From Bacteroidota bacterium (GTDB taxonomy: Bacteria > Bacteroidota > Rhodothermia > Rhodothermales > UBA10348), in the NCBI GenBank assembly GCA_029262835.1, contig JAJCYQ010000050.1, positions 22,087 through 86,086 of the forward strand: 64,000 bases of DNA, in the 5' to 3' direction. The notes under the pieces were generated by a model. It made no database searches. It was not told the origin of the DNA and saw only the letters and a list, made by a program, of their open reading frames with translations. Shown piece by piece: positions 1-7,901 of this stretch. Both the position numbers and the translations under genes were made by a program. How positions within the stretch are numbered: position 1 is the first letter of the stretch; every line of letters starts with the position of its first letter.

Positions 1-114
1 GATACCTGCCATGTCTATAAACACGCCCCAGTAGTGGGGCCGGTCAAAACGCTCCACATAGACCCGGCGATATCGAATGCGTAACTCTCCCAGCGTCAGG
101 TCGGCCCCGACCAC
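1..114 (-). CDS. N-terminal fragment of an unidentified protein
   Basis: An open frame runs from a GTG at 114 off the left edge with no stop (38 codons). It overlaps the last 19 bases of the upstream GNAT/nitrilase gene, as expected for a coupled downstream gene on the same strand. The peptide starts MVGADLTLGELRIRYRRVYV and continues with charged and aromatic residues (ERFDRPHYWGVF), which looks like real protein, not shadow sequence. I do not recognise the family. The start is uncertain because only a GTG is available near the junction. Confidence 0.4.
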   Translation of the reverse strand, partial: MVGADLTLGELRIRYRRVYVERFDRPHYWGVFIDMAGI

Positions 115-1799
115 TGGATTTTGTAGAGGTCGCGTCGCCGGTCCAGGTAGTTTCGAACCGAGCCTTCATTCTGCAGCACGTTCAGTTTTTCCAGGTCCAG
201 GTCCACGATCAGCGTCATTTCCGTGTTCGGCGTCGTCTCGGCCATGATGGCGTCGTGCGGGAACGCGAAGTCTGACGGCGAGAACACCGCCGCCTGCGAA
301 TACTGGATGTCCGCCCCATCCACCTTCGGCAAATTCCCGACGCTGCCGGCAATGGCGACGTAGCACTCGTTCTCGACCGCCCGCGCCTGCGCGCAGAGCC
401 GCACGCGCAGGTACCCGTTCTTCGTATCCGTCCAGAACGGCACGAAGAGCATCTGCATGCCCTCCTCCGACTGCAGGCGCGCGAGCTCTGGAAACTCCAC
501 ATCGTAGCAGATCAAAATCCCGATCCGGCCAAAATCCGTGTCGAATACCTTGAGCGCATCGCCGCCCTGCATAATCCAGGCGCGCTTTTCGTGCGGCGTG
601 GCGTGGATTTTGTACTGCGTTTCAATGGTCCCATCGCGCCGGCAGAGATAGGCCACGTTGTAGAGATCTCCCTCCTCCAGGACCGGCATGGACCCGGCAA
701 TCACATTGATGTTGTACGATACGGCGAGCTTCGCCACCGCCTCCACGATCTCATCCGTGTAGGCCGCCAGCGCCTTGATCGAATCGACCGAATCGTAATG
801 GTGCGAAATGCCCATCAGCGCCGCATGGAAGAACTCCGGAAACAGCGCCAGATCGCACTGATAGTCGGAGAGCGCATCCACAAAAAATTCCACCTGCTGG
901 ATGAGTTCGTCGACCGATCCCACAGACCGCATTTGCCACTGCACGCACCCAATCCGTGCGGACGTTTTCGGCGCGCCGATGAGCGGCGTTTTCTCTGGGT
1001 CGTAATAGAGGTTGGTCCACTCGAGGAGCGTCGCATACCCCCGCGACTCCCGGTCTTCGGGCAGATAGCCCTTGAGCACGCGCTTGACTTCGAACTCGTT
1101 GGAGAGCTGGAACGTCAGAATCGGATCGTAGATCAGCTTGCGACGGACCTGCTCAATGTAGGCCTGCGGCGACATCTCAGCCGCGTATTTCTGGTAATTG
1201 GGGATGCGTCCCCCTGCGACGATGGCCCGAAGATTCAGGCTCTGGCACAGCTCCTTGCGGGCCTCGTAGAGCCGTCTTCCGAGCCGCATGCCCCGGTATT
1301 CGGGTAGCACGAAGACGTCGACGCCGTAGAGCACGTCGCCCTGCGGATCGTGCGTCGTGAGGTAGGCATTACCCGTGATTTCGTCGTACGTGTGCTGGTC
1401 TCCGAACTTGTCGTAATCCACAACGACCGACATGGCGGCCGCCACGACGCGGCCGTGATCCTCAATGCAGATTTGCCCCTCGGGAAACACGCCGACCTGC
1501 GCCAGAAACTTCTTCTTCGGCCATGACCCGTCGAGGTTCGGGTAGACCGCATCCATGATGTGCTGCACATCCGGATAGTCATCCGCGCGGAGCTGGCGCA
1601 GGAGCAGCTTGTGCTCGGGCTCGTAGTCCGGGGATGGGATGGGGTCGGCCGGGTCGGGATCAGCCGGGTTGGGATCGGCCGGGTTGGGGTCGGCCGGGTT
1701 GGGGTCGTTCGGTTTTTCGGACACGTTGGCGCTCGGTGCGGGTTGAATGGTGGAGCCTGTGCGAAATATACGGAGTCCGCGGCCACGAGCTGTCAGCAT
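96..1799 (-). CDS. GNAT acetyltransferase / carbon-nitrogen hydrolase fusion
   Basis: A two-domain protein of about 567 residues. After a Pro-rich N-terminus (residues 31-55, repeats of DPNPA) comes a GNAT N-acetyltransferase domain (about 65-240; acetyl-CoA loop region VLPEYRGMRLGRRLYEARK) and then a nitrilase-superfamily domain (about 281-560). The Glu-Lys-Cys triad of carbon-nitrogen hydrolases is visible: E322 in FPEFF, K397 in YKIH, C431 in ICYDVEFPE. This bifunctional architecture is a known bacterial family, but substrates are not established, so an amidase acting on a small amide is inferred. The start is not secure: ATG at 1799, ATG at 1832 and GTG at 1724 are all in frame. The frame stays open to 2540, but that part lies opposite folK and is rejected. 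Confidence 0.85.
   Translation of the reverse strand: MLTARGRGLRIFRTGSTIQPAPSANVSEKPNDPNPADPNPADPNPADPDPADPIPSPDYEPEHKLLLRQLRADDYPDVQHIMDAVYPNLDGSWPKKKFLAQVGVFPEGQICIEDHGRVVAAAMSVVVDYDKFGDQHTYDEITGNAYLTTHDPQGDVLYGVDVFVLPEYRGMRLGRRLYEARKELCQSLNLRAIVAGGRIPNYQKYAAEMSPQAYIEQVRRKLIYDPILTFQLSNEFEVKRVLKGYLPEDRESRGYATLLEWTNLYYDPEKTPLIGAPKTSARIGCVQWQMRSVGSVDELIQQVEFFVDALSDYQCDLALFPEFFHAALMGISHHYDSVDSIKALAAYTDEIVEAVAKLAVSYNINVIAGSMPVLEEGDLYNVAYLCRRDGTIETQYKIHATPHEKRAWIMQGGDALKVFDTDFGRIGILICYDVEFPELARLQSEEGMQMLFVPFWTDTKNGYLRVRLCAQARAVENECYVAIAGSVGNLPKVDGADIQYSQAAVFSPSDFAFPHDAIMAETTPNTEMTLIVDLDLEKLNVLQNEGSVRNYLDRRRDLYKIQWSGPT
1641..1715. repeat. 15-bp minisatellite inside the GNAT/nitrilase gene
   Basis: Five consecutive 15-bp units (consensus GGGGTCGGCCGGGTT on the + strand) at 1641-1655, 1656-1670, 1671-1685, 1686-1700 and a degenerate 1701-1715. 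On the minus strand they encode the DPNPA repeats ahead of the acetyltransferase domain. The unit length is a multiple of three, so copy-number change would keep the frame. Confidence 0.85.
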
Positions 1800-1835
1800 G
1801 CACCGCTTCTCGGCGCCGCGCCGTAGTTTCATGGG

Positions 1836-3098
1836 ATGATACGCGCCTACATTGCCCTTGGATCGAATCTCGGTGACCGTGCTGGTACCATCCAGCAGGC
1901 CGTCGAGGCGCTGGCGCTGACAGACGGCGTCGCGCTCGGGGCCGTGTCGTCGCTCTACGAAAGCGCGGCCATGACGCTGCCCGGCTCCGATCCACAACCG
2001 GACTTCATCAACGCCGTTGTCGCCATCGACACATCGCTGACGCCGCACGAACTGCTGGCGTGCTGCCTGCGCATAGAGCAGGATTTTGGACGCCAGCGCT
2101 CGGGCGTCCGCTGGCAGGCCCGCACACTCGACATGGACATCCTGCTCTACGGAGACCTGCGGCTGCAGGACAAGGACCTGACCATACCCCACGCGGGCCT
2201 CGCATCGCGCCCCTTTTTCCGTGAGCCGCTGGCCGAAATTGCCCCCGGCCTGGCGCTCCCCGCGCCAGCCATTGAAACCGCGCCCAGCTCCGGCACTGCG
2301 CCGCCCGGAGAAGCGTATCTTGAGGGCATGAGCCTGTTTGAAAACGATATTCCGGGAGATGCGGCGTCCGGCGCCGTTTCCGGCGCGGCGGCGTCCGGTG
2401 CGGCGGCGTCCGGTGCGGCGGCCTCTGGCGCGGCGGCGGTGGATATTCCCGCGGCGCTGCCCGATAACCTGCGCTACGTGGTCATTGAGGGCGTGATTGG
2501 CGCTGGCAAAACGTCGCTTGCGCGCCGACTGGCCGAGCATTTCAGCGGCCGCCTGGTGCTAGAAGAGTTCGACGAGAACCCGTTCCTGGAGCGCTTCTAT
2601 GACGACAGGCCGCGGTGGGCATTACAGACGCAACTCAGCTTCCTGGCCAGCCGGTTCCGGCAGCAGCAGAGTCTGGCCCGGCCCGACCTCTTCCACAGCG
2701 TGTCGGTTTCCGATTACGCGTTCGACAAGGACCGGATATTTGCCCGAATAAACCTGGATGGGGACGAACTCGCGCTCTACGAGACCATGTTCACCATCAT
2801 GCAGCCGACCGTGCCACGGCCTGACATGATCGTCTACCTCCAGGCATCGACCGATCGCCTCATGCAGAATATTGCCGAGCGCGGACGCTCCTACGAAGCG
2901 AATATGGAGCGGGACTATATCGATTCGCTGAACCGCGCCTACAACGAGTACTTCTTCCACTACACGGCCGGTCCGCTGCTCATTGTGAACGCAACGCACA
3001 TGGATTTCGTGAAACAATCGGCCCATCTCGACGAAATCATACGACAGATCGCGGGCGATACGCCGCCCGGTACGCGTTATTTCAATCCGTCCCGATAG
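1836..3098 (+). CDS. folK: FolK (HPPK) fused to a deoxynucleoside kinase
   Basis: A 420-residue fusion. Residues 1-145 are 6-hydroxymethyl-7,8-dihydropterin pyrophosphokinase (ALGSNLGD; GRQRSGVRWQARTLDMDILLYG; IPH), which pyrophosphorylates the pterin before dihydropteroate synthase in folate synthesis. Residues 212-415 are a deoxynucleoside kinase of the dGK/dCK type: P-loop EGVIGAGKTS (218-227), an EEFDENPFL acceptor region, and a RGRSYE lid. The domains are joined by an Ala/Gly/Ser linker built from 15-bp repeats. The two activities are not consecutive steps in a pathway; folK and a deoxynucleoside kinase are often neighbours in Bacteroidota, so this looks like a fusion of adjacent genes. 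ATG at 1836 gives the canonical MIRAYIALGSNLGD start. The next gene begins 3 bp after the stop. Confidence 0.93.
   Translation: MIRAYIALGSNLGDRAGTIQQAVEALALTDGVALGAVSSLYESAAMTLPGSDPQPDFINAVVAIDTSLTPHELLACCLRIEQDFGRQRSGVRWQARTLDMDILLYGDLRLQDKDLTIPHAGLASRPFFREPLAEIAPGLALPAPAIETAPSSGTAPPGEAYLEGMSLFENDIPGDAASGAVSGAAASGAAASGAAASGAAAVDIPAALPDNLRYVVIEGVIGAGKTSLARRLAEHFSGRLVLEEFDENPFLERFYDDRPRWALQTQLSFLASRFRQQQSLARPDLFHSVSVSDYAFDKDRIFARINLDGDELALYETMFTIMQPTVPRPDMIVYLQASTDRLMQNIAERGRSYEANMERDYIDSLNRAYNEYFFHYTAGPLLIVNATHMDFVKQSAHLDEIIRQIAGDTPPGTRYFNPSR
2361..2432. repeat. 15-bp repeats encoding the FolK-kinase linker
   Basis: Units of GCGGCGTCCGGTGCG type at 2361-2375, 2388-2402, 2403-2417 and 2418-2432, with a shortened 12-bp unit at 2376-2387. 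They encode repeats of AASGA between the two enzyme domains. Confidence 0.85.
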
Positions 3099-3101
3099 CC
3101 G

Positions 3102-3410
3102 ATGCTCCTCAAATGGCTCCTGCTTGCCATTCTCGCCTGGTACATTTACCGGACCGGCCGTAATCTGGTGCGCGCTGCTCTCGGCCGGCCAGAAGAGCCG
3201 CTGACGGGGCGCGGCGGCGCGTTTGGTGGAGGGACGTTCGGCGGCGGAGCGTCTGACCCTCGCGGCGGAGCGTCTGACCCTCGCGGCGGGCGCGGGCGGG
3301 CGGACGCGGACACCGAACCCGTCCGGGTACACGTCAATAACGCGGCCCACTCGTCCAGTGCACGGCCTCCCGACAATCAGATCGAAGACGCCCGGTTCGA
3401 GGACGTCTGA
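3102..3410 (+). CDS. Small single-pass membrane protein, DUF4834-like
   Basis: A 102-residue protein 3 bp downstream of the FolK fusion, so probably co-transcribed. One transmembrane helix lies at the N-terminus (residues 2-17, LLKWLLLAILAWYIY), followed by a basic stretch, a Gly/Arg/Asp-rich low-complexity middle and an acidic end (IEDARFEDV). This layout resembles the DUF4834 family of small Bacteroidota membrane proteins of unknown function. The assignment rests on layout, not on a catalytic motif. Two perfect 21-bp repeats sit in the middle of the gene. Confidence 0.65.
   Translation: MLLKWLLLAILAWYIYRTGRNLVRAALGRPEEPLTGRGGAFGGGTFGGGASDPRGGASDPRGGRGRADADTEPVRVHVNNAAHSSSARPPDNQIEDARFEDV
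3243..3284. repeat. Tandem 21-bp duplication in the small membrane protein gene
   Basis: Two perfect consecutive copies (3243-3263 and 3264-3284) beginning GGCGGAGCGTCTGACC. Each encodes GGASDPR in frame. Confidence 0.9.
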
Positions 3411-3438
3411 CTGCGTTGTGCGTAGTATGTCTCCCAGT

Positions 3439-3745
3439 GCATAAGGACGAAATGTCGCGATTTTTTTTGTTTAGTATTGTATTTATTACATCTTATTGGT
3501 AGATCATAATCCACTGAGATGGCGCGAGCGTACTCGACATGACGTGAGCGTACTCGACATGACGCGAGCGCGCCCGAGCTGTCGTGATTCCGACTTGCGA
3601 CATTCAGAGGCACCACGCGCCACCTCAGACGGGCACGCGACATCCTGGATCTTGACCAATGGATTCATTGCTGCCCATATGTCCATGGTGCGCTGTGAGA
3701 TACACAGTTTCACCTACAATGGATCGCGCCATTTCGTCCTTATGC
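3439..3745. mobile_element. MITE-like element with 23-nt terminal inverted repeats
   Basis: The left end at 3439-3461 starts GCATAAGGACGAAATG and ends CGCGAT. The right end at 3723-3745 is its reverse complement with one mismatch (T versus G at the 17th base). The 307-bp interior has no credible gene and is AT-rich on the left (run of T at 3461-3468). It holds a 20-bp direct repeat with core GAGCGTACTCGACATGA at 3523-3542 and 3543-3562, and a degraded third copy. No flanking target-site duplication is evident and no transposase is present, so this is a possible non-autonomous element or remnant. It lies downstream of a + strand gene and of minus-strand glmM. Confidence 0.6.
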
Positions 3746-3860
3746 GCTTGGAAGGGTGTTGATAAACAAGCGTGCGCCTGGATGCGAGCGCGGGAATCGA
3801 TGAACGGCGGCAGCTGGTATCTCGGCCAGCCAGCTTCCTGGCCAGCCAGCGGCCCGGCCG

Positions 3861-4030
3861 TTGAAAGCTGAGCTTGTCGATCTCGAAACACCGACATGTG
3901 GCGTTAGCGCAGGGTGGCCACAGACGCAGGCTCATCCTTCAGACTTTGAAACCTGAGCCTGCTTCCTTGGCGTGACTGGCAGAACCGCATGTATCACTTG
4001 CCGGTTTTTTGAAGGCTGAGCCTGCGTCGG
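3861..4030. repeat. Dispersed hairpin repeat, copy A
   Basis: About 170 bp that is clearly related to 43058-43230. Shared blocks are TTGAAAGCTGAGC at the left end, a 37-nt core (3926-3962) with one mismatch between copies, TATCACTTGCCG, and a right-end TTTTGAA-GGCTGAGCCTGC block. The core folds as a hairpin with arms GCAGGCTCA and TGAGCCTGC. It sits between two convergent gene ends. Just upstream, GGCCAGCCAGC is directly repeated at 3824-3834 and 3840-3850. Nothing else is seen from 3746 to 4059. Confidence 0.7.
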
Positions 4031-4059
4031 TCGACGGCGACTATCCGACAGCTCGGTCC

Positions 4060-5511
4060 TCAACCGTCCAACAGCTCATTCATGAAGCGCTCGCCGAGGG
4101 CGGTGGCGATGTCTTTCGAGGCGGCTTCGGCGTAGACGCGCACGATGGGTTCGGTGTTGGATTTGCGCAGGTGCACCCAGCCTTCGTCGAGGTCGACTTT
4201 CACGCCATCGACGGTAGATACGCGGGCCCCGCTGTAGCGACGGGCCATCTGCTCGAGGAGCGCATCGGCATTGCGGTCGCCGATTTCAGTCTTCATTTTC
4301 ACGATATGATACGCAGGCATGCGCGCGCGCAGTTCGGAAAGTCGCGCGCCCTCGGTAGCGAGGTGCTGAAGCGTGAAGGCGACCCCGACGAGCGCATCTC
4401 TCCCATAATGCAGCGCAGGCAGGATGACGCCGCCGTTGCCCTCGCCGCCAAGGACCGCGCCGCGGCGTTTCATTTCCTCGACCACGTTGATTTCACCGAC
4501 CGCCGAGCGGTACACCTCCTGCCCGTGGCGCGCGGCGACGTCCTCGATGGCGCGGGATGATGAGAGGTTGGTCACAAAGGGTCCGCTGTGATGGCGCCAC
4601 CAGAAATCGGCAGCGAGCACCTGCGTCAGCTCTTCGCTCATGTAGCGTCCGCCGTCCTCGATGAGTGCCAGGCGGTCGGCGTCGGGGTCGACGACAATGC
4701 CGAGATCGGCGCCCTCGCGCTCAACGACCTGGCATGTAGTGACCAGGTTTTCGGGCAGTGGCTCGGCCGGGTGCGCAAATACGCCCGTCGGATCGCAGTT
4801 GACTTCGATGATGTTGTCGGGGGACACGCCGAGTCGCCGGAGCAGCGCCGGTATAGCAATGCCTCCCACCGAGTTGACGCCGTCCACTACGACGCGGAAA
4901 CCGCGTGTGCGTATGCCCTCGGAGTCGATTTCGGGGAGCGCCAGGATGGCATCGATATGCATGTCCAGATAGTCCCGCTGCGCGCGAGAGCCGAGCGCGT
5001 TCCACGCGGCCCAGGGAGCGGGCGGCGGCGTGGCATCACCGCCCCCAGCATCAGTTGCTGCCGCGGCCGCAGCTGCGTCAGAGCCCACTGCCGCACGCGC
5101 GATGACGTCTTCGGCTTCGGCAGGCGTCAGGAACTCGCCCGATGGCCCCAGCAGCTTGAGCGCGTTCCACTCGGCCGGGTTGTGACTCGCGCTCAGAATA
5201 ATGCCGCCCGCGGCACGCTCTCGGATGACCGCCATTTCGACGGTCGGTGTCGTGGCGAGGCCGGCATCGATAACGTCGAGCCCCGCGGCCTGCAAGGTGC
5301 TCATGGTGATTTCAGCCAGGATGGGGCCCGATACGCGCGCGTCGCGGCCCACGACGACCGCCGGTCGGAGTGCCCGAGTGCCCTGCGGGCTGCCCGCCTT
5401 TCCTCGGCACCACGCCGCGTAGGCGGCGACGAACCGGACCAGGACCTGCGGATCGAGCCCGTCGCCTACAATGCCGCGAATGCCTGAGATAGAAACAACG
5501 AGTGCCGCCAT
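4060..5511 (-). CDS. glmM: Phosphoglucosamine mutase (phosphohexomutase family)
   Basis: A 483-residue alpha-D-phosphohexomutase. It starts MAALVVSISGIRG, the usual N-terminus of the Bacteroidota GlmM group, so the ATG at 5511 is preferred. Visible motifs are the active-site phosphoserine loop SASHNP (S109), the metal loop DPDADR (275-280), the sugar-binding loop GGEGNGG (355-361) and the phosphate-binding RKSNTEPIVRVY (449-460). It would convert glucosamine-6-phosphate to glucosamine-1-phosphate for UDP-GlcNAc and peptidoglycan synthesis. A phosphomannomutase or phosphoglucomutase role is not excluded. An Ala/Gly/Pro-rich stretch at about 140-170 is low complexity, like linkers in neighbouring genes. 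It lies 7 bp downstream of the SIMPL gene. Confidence 0.88.
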   Translation of the reverse strand: MAALVVSISGIRGIVGDGLDPQVLVRFVAAYAAWCRGKAGSPQGTRALRPAVVVGRDARVSGPILAEITMSTLQAAGLDVIDAGLATTPTVEMAVIRERAAGGIILSASHNPAEWNALKLLGPSGEFLTPAEAEDVIARAAVGSDAAAAAAATDAGGGDATPPPAPWAAWNALGSRAQRDYLDMHIDAILALPEIDSEGIRTRGFRVVVDGVNSVGGIAIPALLRRLGVSPDNIIEVNCDPTGVFAHPAEPLPENLVTTCQVVEREGADLGIVVDPDADRLALIEDGGRYMSEELTQVLAADFWWRHHSGPFVTNLSSSRAIEDVAARHGQEVYRSAVGEINVVEEMKRRGAVLGGEGNGGVILPALHYGRDALVGVAFTLQHLATEGARLSELRARMPAYHIVKMKTEIGDRNADALLEQMARRYSGARVSTVDGVKVDLDEGWVHLRKSNTEPIVRVYAEAASKDIATALGERFMNELLDG

Positions 5512-5518
5512 ATTGGTA

Positions 5519-6307
5519 TTACCGCCTGAACGCGTTGAAATGGGCCTCGACCACGGCCCGAACGGTAATCGTGCCCTCGGCCCAGGCCTCCGGATTTCCG
5601 CCGCCGCTGTCTTTGGCCACCATGGCACTCTCCAGTCGCATCATGGGCTGCGGCGCGCTCACGCCGTCCTCCTTGACAGATACGACCTGCACTTCGCTGT
5701 ATCCCAGCCCGCCGGCAATGGCGCGGGCTCGGCGGTGGGCGTCAACGACCGCCAGACGGAGCGCCTCAACCTCATGATCCTTCGGCGAAGACAGCATATA
5801 CTGCACGCCATCAATCCGATTGACCCCATTGTCTACGATAGATGCGACGAGTTCCGGCAATACAGCAAGGTCGCGCACGGTAATACGGACGGAGCGCACG
5901 GCTTCAAAGCCCGCCTCGACCCATCCGCGGCGATCGCTGTCCCATTCCCGGTGCGGCTGCAAGCGGACGCTCGCCACCTGCAGGTCGGCTTCGGGGATGC
6001 CCGCCGCGCGCATGGTGCGTAGAATGGTCGCGGTTTCTGTTTCGTTTTCTTCCGAGGCGGTGTTGGGCTCGGCGCTTCGGGTTACGATGGAGACGCGCAC
6101 CTCGGCCTTGTCGGCGGGGATTTCTACCGTGCCTTCGCCCCGCGTCGATATGGACGGGATCTGGGCCGCCGCTGGCGCGGCGGCCCAGGTGGCGGCGCCA
6201 AAAAACAGTGCGACGAAAAGAGCGAGCAGTGGCAGAACATGAACGCGCCGGGCCGCAGGGCTGCAGGCCTGGCGGAGAGCGGCGCATCCATCAGAAATGA
6301 AAGTCAT
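5519..6307 (-). CDS. SIMPL-domain (DUF541) exported protein
   Basis: About 262 residues from the ATG at 6307. It has an N-terminal signal sequence (hydrophobic VLPLLALFVALFFGAATWAAA, then APAAAQ) and a SIMPL/DUF541 domain beginning ISTRGEGTVEIPADKAEV. The domain includes the typical HREWDSDRRGWVEAGFEAVRSV and IDGVQYMLSSPKDHEVEALRLAVVDAHRRA stretches. SIMPL proteins are periplasmic or outer-membrane associated and form oligomers; their function is poorly defined. The frame extends upstream to 6502 but only opposite the end of asnS in another frame. It is followed after 7 bp by glmM. Confidence 0.85.
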   Translation of the reverse strand: MTFISDGCAALRQACSPAARRVHVLPLLALFVALFFGAATWAAAPAAAQIPSISTRGEGTVEIPADKAEVRVSIVTRSAEPNTASEENETETATILRTMRAAGIPEADLQVASVRLQPHREWDSDRRGWVEAGFEAVRSVRITVRDLAVLPELVASIVDNGVNRIDGVQYMLSSPKDHEVEALRLAVVDAHRRARAIAGGLGYSEVQVVSVKEDGVSAPQPMMRLESAMVAKDSGGGNPEAWAEGTITVRAVVEAHFNAFRR

Positions 6308-6354
6308 GACATCGTGGGTTTGATGAGGGACCTGCCGCCTGGGGGCGCTCCGGG

Positions 6355-7860
6355 TCACGGATACAACCTGTCGAGCGTACGCGGGAACGGGATGGTTTCG
6401 CGCAGGTGATGCAGGCCGCAGATCCAGGTTACGGTCCGTTCCAGGCCGAGGCCGTACCCGCTGTGCGGCACGGAGCCGTAGCGGCGCAGGTCGAAGTACC
6501 AAGTGAACACTTCCTCCGGGAGGCCATGTTCCTTGACCTGCCGCTGCAGGAAGGCCAGGTCCGTGGCGCGCTCGCCGCCGCCCACGATTTCGCCGTAGCC
6601 CTCGGGGGCGAGGACGTCCATGCCGAGCGCGAGGCGATCATTGTCCGGGTCACGCTTCATGTAGAAGGCCTTGAACTCCTGTGGGAAGCGGTGCACGATA
6701 ATGGGCCGGTCATAGTGCCACGTAATCAGCGTCTCGTCGCTGCCCCCGAAATCCGATCCCCATTCGAAGGCGTCGGCGCTGGCCTGCCACCTGGGAAGGT
6801 TGCGGAGCTGCTCCTCGATGTCCGTCAGGCGCGTCTGGATGTCGATTTCGCGCGCATCCATTTTGCGCTTTTCCCACTTCTTGGCCTGCCCGTAGCGGGC
6901 CTTGTTGTCTGTGCGCTCGGCGGCGAGAGCATCCTGCTCGTCCGTGAGCGCCGCCATTTTCTCCGTCACCATGCGGCGCGTATCGTCGGACTTCAGGAGA
7001 TCGACCGCCTCGGTGTAGGTAAGGCGCGGAAAAGGGCCCGTGGCGCGCTCGAGCGGCGCCGTGTCGCGGCCAAGCACCTCCAGCTCCTCGCTGCAGTCGC
7101 GAAGGGCATCGGCAACGATCCGGACCAGCATTTCTTCGGCCAGCTGCATGGTCATAGCCAGGTCGTAGAACGCCATCTCGGGCTCGATCATCCAGAATTC
7201 CGTGAGATGCCGCCGCGTCTTTGATTTTTCGGCCCGGAACGTAGGTCCGAACGTGTAAATACGGCCCATGGCCATGGCCATCGCTTCGCCGTGCAGCTGT
7301 CCGGACTGGGTGAGGTAGGCCTTCGTATCGAAATAATCCATCTCGAACAGCGTCGACGTTCCCTCGACGGCATTTCCCGTCAGGATGGGCGCATCCATCT
7401 GAATGAATCCCTGCTCCTGGAAAAACCCGTGGATGGACATGATGACGCGATTGCGCACGCGCATGATGGCCCACTGCCGGCGGCTGCGCAGCCAGAGGTG
7501 CCGATGGTTCATGAGGAAATCGATCCCATGCTCCTTCGGCGTAATGGGATACTCCTCGGCCTGGTGGATCAGTTCGGCGCGCGTCACCTGCAGCTCGAAC
7601 CCTCCGACCTGGCGCTCGTCGGCCCGCACGAGGCCTGTCACGGCCAGGGCGCTCTCCTGCGTGGCGCTGTCGGCCGCCGTCCACGATGCGTCGTCCACCT
7701 CGCCCTCGTTCACAACGCACTGGCACAGCCCCGTGCCGTCGCGCAGTATCAGGAAGTAGAGCCCCTTCGAGCCACGTTTGTTGTGCAGCCACCCCTTGAG
7801 CGTGACGGTTTTGCCCTCGCTCGCGGCAAGCTCACTGATATACGTATGATCCAGCGTCAT
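6355..7860 (-). CDS. asnS: Asparaginyl-tRNA synthetase with a coiled-coil insertion
   Basis: A 501-residue class IIb aminoacyl-tRNA synthetase that charges tRNA-Asn. The N-terminal OB fold (about 15-100) is followed by the catalytic core with motif 2 around GPTFRAEKSKTRRHLTEFWM (205-224) and motif 3 GYGLGLER (468-475). Residues about 292-360 are an extra, highly charged, probably helical segment (KMAALTDEQDALAAERTDNK...KKWEKRKMDAREIDIQTRL) between motifs 2 and 3; the E. coli enzyme is 466 residues without it. The ATG at 7860 gives a normal N-terminus. The upstream region carries a heptamer array. Confidence 0.95.
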   Translation of the reverse strand: MTLDHTYISELAASEGKTVTLKGWLHNKRGSKGLYFLILRDGTGLCQCVVNEGEVDDASWTAADSATQESALAVTGLVRADERQVGGFELQVTRAELIHQAEEYPITPKEHGIDFLMNHRHLWLRSRRQWAIMRVRNRVIMSIHGFFQEQGFIQMDAPILTGNAVEGTSTLFEMDYFDTKAYLTQSGQLHGEAMAMAMGRIYTFGPTFRAEKSKTRRHLTEFWMIEPEMAFYDLAMTMQLAEEMLVRIVADALRDCSEELEVLGRDTAPLERATGPFPRLTYTEAVDLLKSDDTRRMVTEKMAALTDEQDALAAERTDNKARYGQAKKWEKRKMDAREIDIQTRLTDIEEQLRNLPRWQASADAFEWGSDFGGSDETLITWHYDRPIIVHRFPQEFKAFYMKRDPDNDRLALGMDVLAPEGYGEIVGGGERATDLAFLQRQVKEHGLPEEVFTWYFDLRRYGSVPHSGYGLGLERTVTWICGLHHLRETIPFPRTLDRLYP

Positions 7861-7901
7861 GTCCTCTTGGCTTTGATGTAGGCGGCCCGCATCCGGACCA
7901 C

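Noticed and set aside
1800..2540. N-terminal extension of the GNAT/nitrilase frame to 2540
   Set aside because: Lies opposite the FolK fusion, and its sequence (MLGQSARKRRFASANHALND...) has no homology signal.
3496..3762. 88-residue + strand frame inside the MITE-like region
   Set aside because: Ends in the inverted-repeat sequence, has no domain and mirrors a frame on the other strand.
6308..6502. N-terminal extension of the SIMPL frame
   Set aside because: Overlaps the end of asnS in a different frame; the signal peptide begins at the ATG at 6307.
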